From Syntrophobacteraceae bacterium (GTDB taxonomy: Bacteria > Desulfobacterota > Syntrophobacteria > Syntrophobacterales > Syntrophobacteraceae): a stretch of DNA of 57,927 bases. Where the stretch lies: positions 2,481 to 60,407 of the forward strand of contig PLSV01000384.1 of the NCBI GenBank assembly GCA_003165235.1. The letters are read 5' to 3'. The position numbers were made by a program, and so were the translations under genes. The notes below the pieces were generated by a model, which searched no databases, was not told the DNA's origin, and saw only the letters and a program-made list of their open reading frames with translations. Shown one piece after another: positions 43,291 to 52,051 of this stretch (positions within the stretch are counted from its first letter, which is position 1; every line of letters begins with the position of its first letter).

Positions 43291-44364
43291 ATGACACGTG
43301 CAGGTTCGGCTTTAGCGAAAACATTGGCGGGTTTGACGGCGCTTCTTTTGGGTTGTTCCTGGGCTCATGCCGAGTCATTCAAGGTGGAGGTCTGGGACCC
43401 GCCATTCAACATGGAGAGCCCGAGAACATCGCAGGATTACACTACCCTTGAAAAGGCGTCCAAGAAATGGCGCGTCTGCGTTTCCTTTCCGCATATGAAG
43501 GACGCTTACTGGATGGCTGTGGACTACGGCGTAGCTGAAGAGGCCAAGCGGTTGGGCGTTCAGATGCAGCTTCTCGAAGCCGGTGGTTACACAAACCTCA
43601 ATAAGCAGATTTCTCAAATAGAGGACTGCGTAGCCAGTGGGTCCGAAGCTGTAATTATTGGGGCAATATCCCTCGACGGCCTCAATAACTTAGTCTCGGA
43701 AGTCCGCAAGAAAAACATTCCGGTCATCGATGTGATCAACGGGATCTCATCCCCCGATCTTTCCGCCAAGTCATTGGTTTCCTTTGGTGAAATGGGATTC
43801 AAGGCCGGTGAGTACCTGGCTGCGATGCATCCAAAAGGGGGTGAGAAAGTAAAGGTCGGGTGGTTCCCCGGGCCTGCTGGAGCAGGTTGGGTTGAGGCAG
43901 GAAACAAAGGTTTCAGGGACGCCATCGCTAATAGTTCCATCGAAGTGGTCGAAACAAAATACGGCGATACGGGCAAAGAAGTGCAGATGAAGCTGGTCGA
44001 GGATACTCTTCAGACCTACCCGGACATCAAGTATATAGTCGGTACTGCGGTTACAGCCGAGGCGGCGGTCGGAGTCCTTCGAGACCGGGGTCTGGAGAAT
44101 AAAGTCAAGATCATGTCCTACTATTTCACACCAGGTGTTTATCTCGGAATCAAGCACGGCCAGATTCTGGGGGCGCCGACCGATTCAACGGTGGTTCAGG
44201 GTAAGATCGCCGTGGATCAGGCAGTGCGCATCCTCGAGAAGAAGGACTACATGAAACACGTCGGGCCAAAGTTATTCATCATCGATAAATCCAATGTCGA
44301 CAGCTTTGACCGTTCGTTGGCCCTGGCGCCGGATGATTTCAAACCGACCTTCAATGTGCAGTAA
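43291..44364 (+). CDS. TorT-like periplasmic substrate-binding protein
   Basis: A 357-residue periplasmic-binding protein of the sugar-binding/LacI fold, most like TorT. Signal peptide MTRAGSALAKTLAGLTALLLGCSWAHA. The mature part reads WRVCVSFPHMKDAYWMAVDYGVAEEAKRLGV, GYTNLNKQISQIEDCVASG, AVIIGAISLDGLNNLV, GWFPGPAGAGWVEAGNKGFRDAI, and KYIVGTAVTAEAAVGVLRD. AAAAGGAGA precedes the ATG. With the ATPase and permease downstream it forms a complete importer, presumably for the operon's substrate. A lipoprotein is unlikely despite GCSWA. Confidence 0.88.
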   Translation: MTRAGSALAKTLAGLTALLLGCSWAHAESFKVEVWDPPFNMESPRTSQDYTTLEKASKKWRVCVSFPHMKDAYWMAVDYGVAEEAKRLGVQMQLLEAGGYTNLNKQISQIEDCVASGSEAVIIGAISLDGLNNLVSEVRKKNIPVIDVINGISSPDLSAKSLVSFGEMGFKAGEYLAAMHPKGGEKVKVGWFPGPAGAGWVEAGNKGFRDAIANSSIEVVETKYGDTGKEVQMKLVEDTLQTYPDIKYIVGTAVTAEAAVGVLRDRGLENKVKIMSYYFTPGVYLGIKHGQILGAPTDSTVVQGKIAVDQAVRILEKKDYMKHVGPKLFIIDKSNVDSFDRSLALAPDDFKPTFNVQ

Positions 44365-44418
44365 GCAAGTCCGGGTCGAACAGGAAAGTCAACATCCTGC
44401 TCGGCAGAGAAGAAGGCA

Positions 44419-45975
44419 ATGAGTCAGACCATCAGCGAAACTGTGACTTATGATGAAGGGGGCCAGGAAGAGAAGGCCCCCTGCCTGCTGCGCCTCGAGT
44501 CCGTTACGAAGCGCTTCCCCGGGGTCCTTGCGCTCGACCGGATTGATTTCGATCTCAAGGCCGGGGAAGTACACGTCCTTTTTGGCGAAAACGGCGCAGG
44601 TAAATCGACCCTCATCTCCGTTATCGCCGGGGCGTTGCGCCCCACGGAAGGAACGATCAGGTTTCGAGGCAGGGTGGTCAGACTTCACTCGGTGCACGGG
44701 GCCCGCGAACTCGGCATAAGCGCGGTCTTCCAGGAGTTTTCACTGGTGCCGGATATGACGGTGGAAGAAAACCTGTATCTGGGTGCTGAAACCTGCTCTT
44801 TCGGTTTATTGAAAAAGGGCGAGCTTCATCAGCGTGCGGAGGAGATGCTGAGCAAACTCGGGTTCCCACTGAGGGCCAACCAGAAAGCGGGAAGTCTTTC
44901 CCGGGCCGAGCAACAGATGGTGGAGATCGCCAAAGCTTTTCGCTCCGACCTGTCCGTCCTCATTCTAGATGAGCCCACAGCCTCTTTGACCGAGAAGGAA
45001 ACAGAACGGTTGTTCGCTCTCATCGAACAGGCCAAGGCCGGCGGTGTCGGCATCATTTACATAACGCATCGCATGGGTGAGATCAAACGGATTGCGGACC
45101 GGATCACCGTTTTGCGGGACGGCAAGCACATCTCTACGGTCCATGCCGAGAGCGTTACCGACGATCAGTTGGTCCAACTCATGACCGGCCGGGTCATTAG
45201 TCAGATTTTTCCCACGATCAACCATAAGCCTTCGGAAGTCATGCTGTCGGTCGAAGGGCTAAAGACCAGCAGCGGGACGGTAAAAAACGTTTCCATTACC
45301 GTTCGGCGAGGGGAAATCGTCGGTCTTGCCGGATTAGTGGGCGCGGGTAAATCAAAGCTCGCACGGGCCTGTTTCGGCCTCGAGGCCATTGCAGGCGGAA
45401 GGATCATCTTTGATAACCAAAACACCACCGGCTTCGGACCGCGCAGGATGCTCGACAGAGGCATGTTCTATGTGCCCCCTGACCGGCGCGAAGAAGGATT
45501 GGTCATGATCAGGAATGTTCGGGAGAACGTGGTTCTTCCCTCTCTTAGGTTGAAGCGTTTCTCATGGCGCGTTTTCCTCCGTCGCCGTACGGAAAAACAG
45601 GTGGTCAGAGGGCTCACGAAAGGTTTGAATTTGCAGCCTCACGACCCGGAACGCAGAGTTGACCAGTATTCGGGGGGTAATCAGCAGAAAGTGTTGCTGG
45701 CCCGGACCCTGACCCGTGATGTCAAGTTGTTTATCTTCGACGAGCCTACGGTAGGGGTCGATGTCGGGGCCCGTGTGATCATCTACGAATTCATTGCGGA
45801 TCTGTGTGAGAGGGGGGCTGCGGTGCTGTTGGTGTCTTCAGACCTTCCCGAAATCCTCCATCTCTCCCATCGGACCTACGTAATGTATCGTGGCATGCTA
45901 AAGGCTGAGCTTCAAGATAGCGAAATAACCGAGGAAAACGTGCTCAGGCACTTTTTCGGGGGGGATGCCGCCTGA
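44419..45975 (+). CDS. sugar-type ABC transporter ATP-binding protein (RbsA/MglA family)
   Basis: A 518-residue tandem ATPase of the carbohydrate-uptake-2 class. The first domain has Walker A FGENGAGKSTL, Q-loop AVFQEFSLVPDM, an atypical signature GSLSRAEQQMVEIAKA, and Walker B LSVLILDEPTASLT. The second domain has a degenerate Walker A (GLVGAGKSKLARACFG), FVPPDRREEGL-type sequence, YSGGNQQKVLLARTL, and LFIFDEPTVGVDVGA. Energises import with the permease downstream and the TorT-like binding protein upstream. Confidence 0.94.
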   Translation: MSQTISETVTYDEGGQEEKAPCLLRLESVTKRFPGVLALDRIDFDLKAGEVHVLFGENGAGKSTLISVIAGALRPTEGTIRFRGRVVRLHSVHGARELGISAVFQEFSLVPDMTVEENLYLGAETCSFGLLKKGELHQRAEEMLSKLGFPLRANQKAGSLSRAEQQMVEIAKAFRSDLSVLILDEPTASLTEKETERLFALIEQAKAGGVGIIYITHRMGEIKRIADRITVLRDGKHISTVHAESVTDDQLVQLMTGRVISQIFPTINHKPSEVMLSVEGLKTSSGTVKNVSITVRRGEIVGLAGLVGAGKSKLARACFGLEAIAGGRIIFDNQNTTGFGPRRMLDRGMFYVPPDRREEGLVMIRNVRENVVLPSLRLKRFSWRVFLRRRTEKQVVRGLTKGLNLQPHDPERRVDQYSGGNQQKVLLARTLTRDVKLFIFDEPTVGVDVGARVIIYEFIADLCERGAAVLLVSSDLPEILHLSHRTYVMYRGMLKAELQDSEITEENVLRHFFGGDAA

Positions 45976-46163
45976 TGACTATTGATATTAACAAAATGCT
46001 TCCGGAGTAACGGCAGCGGGTTTCAGGCCGCCATTGGCAAGCGCCCAACCTGTGACCTGAAACCTAAAGATTAAACCCGTCGAAACGTTTCGCGCCGGAA
46101 GCTGTGCAATCTGCGGGAAAATGATCGGCCATGCCTGTATCCATTGTTTAAAAGAGAAGCTAT
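45976..46163. other. operon gap with an inverted repeat
   Basis: 188 bp between the ATPase and permease genes, the widest gap in the operon. GGTTTCAGG (46019-46027) and CCTGAAACC (about 46057-46065) can pair. It may modulate permease expression or protect upstream mRNA. Confidence 0.4.
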
Positions 46164-47186
46164 ATGAATATTGACAAGGAAGAAAGAGCCATGCCCGGGG
46201 TTGGGGAGCTGGTCAAAAGGGGATTTGTGTGGCTTGGCGTGTTGCCTCTTTTGCTGCTGGTGGCCGTTGTCATATTTACCTCGATATCAGATAATTTCCT
46301 GACTAGCCGAAATCTGGTCAATGTCGCCCGTCAATCGACGTATCTCATGATTGTATCCATGGGGCAAATGCTTGCCCTTTTGACGGGGGGCTTCGATCTC
46401 TCGCTGGGAACGATTGTGGCCGTCACCTCCGTGGTTACCGCCACGGCGATGGCCATGGCTCATGCGGCATTTCCCCAAACGATCGCTCTGTCCATGACCC
46501 TGGGCATGGCTGCAGGCCTTGCTTCCGGCCTTGCCATCGGGGTTGTCAACGGCGTCGGAGTGGCCCTCTTCAACGTATCTCCATTCATAATGACCCTGGG
46601 AGTGGCGTCAGTCGGCTTCGGCATCGCCCTCTACATGACAGGCGGGGTTCCGGTTTACGGCATGCCCGAGGCTTTCAGCCGATTGTTCGGATTCGGCCAT
46701 TTTCTGGGGATTCCGACCCCCATTTATATCACCATCGCGCTGATCCTGATAATGGGTGTGTTTCTCCACCGGACAAGGATGGGCCGGTATCTTTACGCGG
46801 TGGGAGGCAACATCAAGGCGTCAGGTCTTTCAGGAATCAATACCAGGGCCAATCTGTTCATGGCCTATGTGATTTGCAGCTTCATGGGCGCGGTGACCGG
46901 CCTCCTGCTTACGGCGCGCATCGATACCGGAGAAGCCAATATTGGCGCTTCCATGCCCCTCGAGTCCATAGCCGCCTGTGTTATCGGAGGGGTTAGTCTG
47001 CGCGGCGGGGTTGGTCGAGTCGAAAATGTCGTTCTTGGAGCCCTCTTCATCGGCCTGATCCAGAACGGGATGAACCTGGCGCACATCGAATCCTACCTGC
47101 AGACCGTGGTCATCGGCGTTTTGCTGATCGCCGCGGTGATTGCCGATCAGATTCGCCAGCGGATCGGCGCAAGCCTTCACGACTAA
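46164..47186 (+). CDS. sugar-type ABC transporter permease (RbsC family)
   Basis: A 340-residue inner-membrane permease with about ten hydrophobic segments. Family marks are NFLTSRNLVNVARQSTYLMIVSMGQMLALLTGGFDLSLG near residue 45, GVVNGVGVALFNVSPFIMTLGVASVGFGIAL, AVGGNIKASGLSGINTRANLF, and LESIAACVIGGVSLRGGVGRVENVVLGAL. It completes the importer of the sigma-54 operon and is probably its last gene. The next genes face the other way. Confidence 0.93.
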   Translation: MNIDKEERAMPGVGELVKRGFVWLGVLPLLLLVAVVIFTSISDNFLTSRNLVNVARQSTYLMIVSMGQMLALLTGGFDLSLGTIVAVTSVVTATAMAMAHAAFPQTIALSMTLGMAAGLASGLAIGVVNGVGVALFNVSPFIMTLGVASVGFGIALYMTGGVPVYGMPEAFSRLFGFGHFLGIPTPIYITIALILIMGVFLHRTRMGRYLYAVGGNIKASGLSGINTRANLFMAYVICSFMGAVTGLLLTARIDTGEANIGASMPLESIAACVIGGVSLRGGVGRVENVVLGALFIGLIQNGMNLAHIESYLQTVVIGVLLIAAVIADQIRQRIGASLHD

Positions 47187-47245
47187 GCAAAGACTGAGAC
47201 AGTTGCGGCTGCAAGGGCGACTGCGCCTCCCCGGTTGCCGCGATG

Positions 47246-47809
47246 TCATAAGCGACGCCAGGCCGGCTTGCTGGGGTCCACCAGTTCCAATTGGACGGGC
47301 GCGATTCCAAAAATGGCGATCACGGCCGGCTCCTTCGCATCGGGTTTCACACCATCATAGTGTGGCGTGTGAGCAACGCGCAGGATGAAGCCGCCGGACG
47401 GAACTCGAACAGTATTGGCCGGATCGAAGTCGGGGCCGCTGTTCACCCACCAGGCGCCGGACAAGACCATCGAGAGTCGATCTGTCGCATATAGGTGGGG
47501 AGCGCTATAGTAGCCGGGATGCCACTTCATCAGCACGAGATAAGGCCCGGGCTTGTCCAGGCCGCCATATAACGTCGCCATTTCACCGCTGCGCGGCGGC
47601 AGGCCGGACCATGCCACCCATTTGATTGCGTCGGGAAGGGTAATTGCGGTTTCAGACGGGTTGATCTTGCCGGCCTGGGCCGCCGAGCCCGCCATCCCCA
47701 GAGAAAATGCGGCAAATAGCGAACCGAGCAGGAAGCCACGACGAGTTAAACAAAGGCCTTGATCTGCGCCAGCCGCTTGAGAAGAAAACACATCATCCAT
47801 GAAGTTCAT
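47246..47809 (-). CDS. Tat-exported cupin-like protein
   Basis: A 187-residue protein with a twin-arginine signal (LTRRGFLLGSLFAAFSLGMA, AQA cleavage). The mature part reads IKWVAWSGLPPRSGEMATLYGG, LVLMKWHPGYYSAPHLYATDRLSMVLSGAWWV, and VPSGGFILRVAHTPHYDG: a cupin pattern with His residues that could bind metal (HPGYYSAPH; HTPHYDG). ATG at 47809 after AAGGAGAGC. Periplasmic. It follows the Tat-signal aldo/keto reductase on the same strand, so they may be one unit. Function unknown. Confidence 0.78.
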   Translation of the reverse strand: MNFMDDVFSSQAAGADQGLCLTRRGFLLGSLFAAFSLGMAGSAAQAGKINPSETAITLPDAIKWVAWSGLPPRSGEMATLYGGLDKPGPYLVLMKWHPGYYSAPHLYATDRLSMVLSGAWWVNSGPDFDPANTVRVPSGGFILRVAHTPHYDGVKPDAKEPAVIAIFGIAPVQLELVDPSKPAWRRL

Positions 47810-47889
47810 CGTTGCTCTCCTTAAAGGCGGCCCTTTCGCAAGCACATGAGATACAGAATGGGATGAACAACGTGCTCCCTGCGTCAAGG

Positions 47890-48894
47890 TCAACCAAGCC
47901 ACTGGGGATTGTGGGCCGTACTGTCGAAATGATCCGAGGTTTTATAGAGTTCATATCTGCCTTGCTTCGCTGCTTCGGCGGTCTTGGCCAGCAGAGCCGC
48001 AACTTCCGTTTCGCTCATGGGCCGGAAGGTGCGGGCGGCGTTTAACGCCTGTTCCAAAATGGGCATGGAGTCACAGCCGGTAATCACTACGGCGACCGGC
48101 AGATTCATGTCATAGTGCAGGCATTCCATTGGGGTTACGGCTTTGCTATCCAGAAGATAGTGGTCACCCATGGATTTCATCGCCAGTGGTCCGATGCCGT
48201 GTTGCAGGAGCACGGGCAGCACTTGCTTTTCGAAGCTGTCATAATGCGCGTCCATGAGATTCAACGGCATTTGCGCGGTGGCGGGTGTGAAGTCATGGGC
48301 GAAGCAGAGTTCCAGCATCTTCAGGTGCACGGTGGGGCTCTTGTGCCCGGTGAAACCGATATAGCGGATCTTCCCGGCTTTCCTGGCGGCAAGCATGGCT
48401 TCGTAGGCGCCGTGGAGGGCAAAGATGCGCTCCGGGTCGGACATGCGAATCAATTCATGAAATTGCAGCAGATCGATCCTGTCCGTTTCGAGGCGCTTCA
48501 GGGACTCATTGAGCTGTTTGTCGGCGGATTCCGCGGTGCGCCCATCGATTTTAGTCATGAGGAAAACCTTTTGGCGATAGCCGTCTCTCAGGGCTTTGCC
48601 CATGCGGATTTCGCTTTCGCCGCCGTTGTAATCCCAAGAGTTGTCCATGAAGTTGATGCCGTTGTCGATGGCGGTGCGAACGATGCGGATGCTCTCCTGC
48701 CCCTCCGGCCGGCCGAGGTGAAAACCACCCAGACCAACAATTGAGACCTTCTCACCCGTGCTGCCCAACGGGCGGTAAGGGATCTCGCCTTTTCCCGGGG
48801 CCGCCCAGCTTTGGGGGACCACCCCGGAAATCCGCGCCATTCCCGCTGTCACCCCCAGAGCCGTCAAGTCCTTAATAAACTTGCGACGATCCAT
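47890..48894 (-). CDS. aldo/keto reductase with Tat-like signal
   Basis: A 334-residue protein. The N-terminus MDRRKFIKDLTALGVTAGMA has a twin-Arg signal shape (DRRKFI). The AKR barrel follows: YRPLGSTGEKVSIVGLGGFHLGR, GINFMDNSWDYNGGESEIRMGKAL (catalytic Asp and Tyr), VFLMTKIDGR (Lys), DLLQFHEL (His), and IGFTGHKSPTVHL. This subgroup is often annotated as periplasmic or oxidoreductases of unknown substrate. The NADPH question in the periplasm is open. GAGAGG upstream of ATG. Confidence 0.85.
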   Translation of the reverse strand: MDRRKFIKDLTALGVTAGMARISGVVPQSWAAPGKGEIPYRPLGSTGEKVSIVGLGGFHLGRPEGQESIRIVRTAIDNGINFMDNSWDYNGGESEIRMGKALRDGYRQKVFLMTKIDGRTAESADKQLNESLKRLETDRIDLLQFHELIRMSDPERIFALHGAYEAMLAARKAGKIRYIGFTGHKSPTVHLKMLELCFAHDFTPATAQMPLNLMDAHYDSFEKQVLPVLLQHGIGPLAMKSMGDHYLLDSKAVTPMECLHYDMNLPVAVVITGCDSMPILEQALNAARTFRPMSETEVAALLAKTAEAAKQGRYELYKTSDHFDSTAHNPQWLG

Positions 48895-48998
48895 GATTTT
48901 AACCTCTCAGAGGAGATTGATGGTTTAAGCCTTTGCCAAGGGTTATGGATACAATCGGCGGGCCATTCCGGAAGCCATAGATTCCGCTCTTTCCCCCT

Positions 48999-50561
48999 TC
49001 AACCGGCAGCCGGCAAGAGCAGATCTTGAGAGGCGGCCCTCCGGCCCGCGGCGTCTACAGCAATCACGCTGTAGCGGTGGGGCAATTTATCCGTGAGCGG
49101 GTCGTTAAAAGTGAACGGCTCCAGGGTGGTTTGGGGGCGATGTTCGACCCGGCCGATAACGGTCTGGAGATGGGGAGCGGCGCCGAAATCGGCGCTACGA
49201 AATTCGTCCCTCTGAATTTCGTAATGACTCAACGGCTGGTCGCCGGCATAGGCCGTCTGCCAGGCCAGACGCGCTACCCGTTGGTCCGTCTGCATTTCCT
49301 GGGAAACGGCTGCATTGCGCGGGGCGCCCAGGAGCTCCGCTTTCCGCTGAAAATAGTTGGTCATGCCATTTTTGGCCCGGGCTGCCAATTGTTCGATCCG
49401 CTTACGCTCGGCGCCGTCCATCTGGCCGGAAAGGCGCGACGCCGCCAGGTTTTGTTCCAACTGGTCGCGGTTTCGGTCTTTATCGATATGTCCGACGCCG
49501 ATGATCGCGGTGGAAATCCCGGGGGTTGACAGGCTGTAACGGACAAGAGGGGCGCTGGGGATTGCCGGGCTTCCCACATTCCGAACCACATCGGCCGGCT
49601 GTCTTGAAAAGTGATTGTCTTTGCCGTACATGGCGCCGTCAGCAAAGACCTTCATAGCGATGATCCCCATGTTCTTGGCCGCAGCCACCGGGATCACGTT
49701 GTATTGATGGTTGAAATAGCGGCGGTCATTGGCGTTCATCGCCACCAGGAGGGTATCAATGATGTTGTCGCCTGTATCCCGCTGGACGCACTCCATTAAC
49801 ACCGGAGAAGAGAAATGGCCGGTAATGCCGATGTGCCTGATCAACTTTTCTTCTTTGGGGTTCAGGCCGGTCAGGTTGGAGCCGTCCCGGTAATCCCGGA
49901 GCGCCGCCAGGGCTCCGATCCATTCCGCCTTGGGATCCGGGTTCGCCAGGCCCTCGTAAATGGCGTCCACCTCGTCCAGGTTCACCAGGTTGTGAATTTG
50001 AACCAGATCGAGATACGCGCCGGGAGGATAATTGCCCTGGCCGTCACCAAAAATCTGGGAGAGGGTGCGTCTCACATCATCCAAGGTCATTGACGCCGGC
50101 GGGCCGTTGGTTGCGTTGGTGACGTTGTCTCGATTGCCGGGTTGTCCCTTGGCGTAGCGTAAACCGGTCTTGCTGGCCAGGAAGAATGACCGCCGTTTCT
50201 TTTCGTCATATCCGGGGGCGCCGGGAATGAGATGCGCGGCTCGAAAAGCCTTGCCGTAATTAAGCTGACTGGGGCCATAGACGTTGGAGGTATCGAAGTA
50301 GGTGACGCCCAGGGATAAGGCCTTGAGAATAATCTGTTCAGGATTCTCCCCTGGCGGGGTCCATTGAATGGAAGCCTGGCCGCCAAGCCCCAGGGTGGTA
50401 ACCTCGAAGCCGGTTCGCCCCAACACACGCGTGGAAAATTTGTCGGGAAAAGCAGCCCCCCTGGAGACATAAGGGGCAGCCATAAGATAGAGACCGGCAG
50501 TCGCGGCGCTCCGCACAAAATTCCGTCGGCTCATCATTCCGGAGCCATCTTGATTTTTCAT
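48999..50561 (-). CDS. Tat-exported aldo/keto reductase with C-terminal extension
   Basis: A 520-residue protein from the ATG at 50561 (GAGGAG upstream). Twin-Arg signal MSRRNFVRSAATAGLYLMAA. The AKR domain spans about 45-400: STRVLGRTGFEVTTLGLGG, GVTYFDTSNVYGPSQLNYGKAF, FFLASKTGL, DLVQIHNL, HIGITGHF, and IPVAAAKNMGIIAMKVFADGA. The last 100 residues (LAWQTAYAGDQPLSHYEIQR... FTFNDPLTDKLPHRYSVIAVDAAGR) resemble a fibronectin-III-like beta-sandwich, an odd addition to an AKR. Upstream of the second AKR on the same strand. Confidence 0.82.
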   Translation of the reverse strand: MKNQDGSGMMSRRNFVRSAATAGLYLMAAPYVSRGAAFPDKFSTRVLGRTGFEVTTLGLGGQASIQWTPPGENPEQIILKALSLGVTYFDTSNVYGPSQLNYGKAFRAAHLIPGAPGYDEKKRRSFFLASKTGLRYAKGQPGNRDNVTNATNGPPASMTLDDVRRTLSQIFGDGQGNYPPGAYLDLVQIHNLVNLDEVDAIYEGLANPDPKAEWIGALAALRDYRDGSNLTGLNPKEEKLIRHIGITGHFSSPVLMECVQRDTGDNIIDTLLVAMNANDRRYFNHQYNVIPVAAAKNMGIIAMKVFADGAMYGKDNHFSRQPADVVRNVGSPAIPSAPLVRYSLSTPGISTAIIGVGHIDKDRNRDQLEQNLAASRLSGQMDGAERKRIEQLAARAKNGMTNYFQRKAELLGAPRNAAVSQEMQTDQRVARLAWQTAYAGDQPLSHYEIQRDEFRSADFGAAPHLQTVIGRVEHRPQTTLEPFTFNDPLTDKLPHRYSVIAVDAAGRRAASQDLLLPAAG

Positions 50562-50945
50562 CGCATTACTCCTCGTTGTTAATGGCATTTCGCGTGGGGC
50601 GCCAGAAAAGTGGATGACCTGGCAGGAGAGCCAGCACAGGAAGTATGCCCTATTTCTTCCGAATTTATTCACATTTCCTTAGCTGTCAAGGCGGCGCTTC
50701 CGGCCTCGGGAGCTTCATTTCGAGCGACAGAAGCCGCTGCGCCTATGCATAAAGAGGCGGCGCCGGATGGTGGTCGCCGTCTTGATGTACCGGCGTCGAA
50801 CTCTGTGACGGTCGAGATCAAGGTTTCGGACCAAGTTGCCGATTCCAATTAAACATTTGTGGACTCAATTATGTGGTTGCACCCTGCTGACTTACACGTC
50901 ACGCGGCCGGCGCCGTATTGTCGACATCTGTCGAACGGGAGTTGA
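50562..50945. other. intergenic region, no gene seen
   Basis: About 380 bp upstream of the Tat-AKR gene, which should include its promoter (minus strand). Open frames here lack SD sequences and recognisable protein patterns. Confidence 0.4.
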
Positions 50946-50948
50946 AAC

Positions 50949-51167
50949 ATGAAACGGCTTGTTAAGATCGGCACGGTTCCAGCCGGTTATGTTGCGGCGT
51001 GCCTTGCGGCCTCTGGGGCTTATGATCTCGCCGTGCTTCGGAAGCAGGGGGACCCTTTGGCGTATGCTTCGGGAGGTCTTTCGGGTGTTTCTAAAGCGGT
51101 GCTCTTGCTAATATCACGGCAATGTACGCGAACTCGACCCCAAATAAACAAAAGGAGACTCTTTTGA
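50949..51167 (+). CDS. small hydrophobic hypothetical protein, possibly degraded
   Basis: A 72-residue frame after GGGAG. MKRLVKIGTVPAGYVAACLAASGAYDLAVL resembles the first helix of widespread small membrane proteins of unknown function, and the later part (PLAYASGGLSGVSKAVLLL) keeps the same rhythm. The C-terminus is basic and runs into the SD of the next gene. It may be a decayed copy. Confidence 0.35.
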   Translation: MKRLVKIGTVPAGYVAACLAASGAYDLAVLRKQGDPLAYASGGLSGVSKAVLLLISRQCTRTRPQINKRRLF

Positions 51168-51262
51168 GCATGTCAATCCGATATTATTCCTCTACTTGTG
51201 TAAATAGTGGTGATGCCCTCTTCCACTTTGTTAATCTTGTAGCCTGCCGCATCAGGTGGATC

Positions 51263-52051
51263 ATGCAAAAAAAAATGGGCCTCCTTTTCCTGGCCGGTTT
51301 TCTCGTATGCACTGGAACCCATGCCTCATATGCACAACAGGGAAAGACTCTAACACAGGTTTCGACGATCGATGCCCTGCTGGGCGGAGTGTATGACGGG
51401 AAAATGTCTATACGGCAACTGAAACTATACGGGGACACCGGCCTCGGGACTTTCGACACGCTCGACGGAGAAATGCTCATGGTGGACGCAACGGCTTACC
51501 GGATTAGGGCAGACGGAACTATCCAGATTGCCGGTCCGGCCGAAACGACGCCTTTTGCGGCAGTAACTTTCTTTAATGCCGACCTGGAAAAAACCTTGCC
51601 GGGCAGCATCGGCATGGAGGAACTGACCAGACAAATCGATGCCGTTCTCCCCACCCCGAATCTCGTTTATGTGCTGAGAATAGAAGGAACGTTCAAGGAA
51701 GTCATAACCCGGAGCGTGCCCAGGCAGGAAAAACCATACAAACCGCTCACCGAGATCGTCAAGAGCCAACCTACATTCAAATTTAAAAACGTGGAGGGAG
51801 TGGTCGTCGGACTTCGATGCCCTGCTTTCATGAAAGGAATCAACGTTCCCGGCTACCACCTGCATTTCCTGACAAAGGACAGGAAGGCCGGAGGGCACGT
51901 GTTGGATATTTCCGTCAGCCATGCAGTCGTGAAGGTGGATACGACCAGCAATTTCTACATGGTGCTGCCCGAAGACCAGGATTTCTACACGGTCGATATG
52001 GAAGAGGACTTATCTCGTGATGTTACGGCAGTCGAATCCCTGAAGAAGTGA
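51263..52051 (+). CDS. alpha-acetolactate decarboxylase, exported form
   Basis: Converts alpha-acetolactate to acetoin. Family marks are YQVSTIDALLGGVYDG-like TQVSTIDALLGGVYDGKMS, GDTGLGTFDTLDGEMLMVD, and GVVVGLRCPAFMKGINVPGYHLHFL followed by GGHVLD (zinc His residues HLH and GGH). The 262-residue form from ATG 51263 begins with a clear signal peptide (MQKKMGLLFLAGFLVCTGTHASYA), so the enzyme is probably periplasmic or secreted. A strong SD (AAAGGAG, 51151) instead serves a TTG or ATG at 51164/51170, which would put about 30 residues before the signal, so the start is unsettled. No acetolactate synthase is adjacent. Confidence 0.85.
   Translation: MQKKMGLLFLAGFLVCTGTHASYAQQGKTLTQVSTIDALLGGVYDGKMSIRQLKLYGDTGLGTFDTLDGEMLMVDATAYRIRADGTIQIAGPAETTPFAAVTFFNADLEKTLPGSIGMEELTRQIDAVLPTPNLVYVLRIEGTFKEVITRSVPRQEKPYKPLTEIVKSQPTFKFKNVEGVVVGLRCPAFMKGINVPGYHLHFLTKDRKAGGHVLDISVSHAVVKVDTTSNFYMVLPEDQDFYTVDMEEDLSRDVTAVESLKK

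Noticed and set aside
50610-50852. 80-codon plus-strand ORF upstream of the acetolactate decarboxylase
   Set aside because: No SD, no hydrophobic or conserved pattern; overlaps the expected promoter of the divergent AKR gene.
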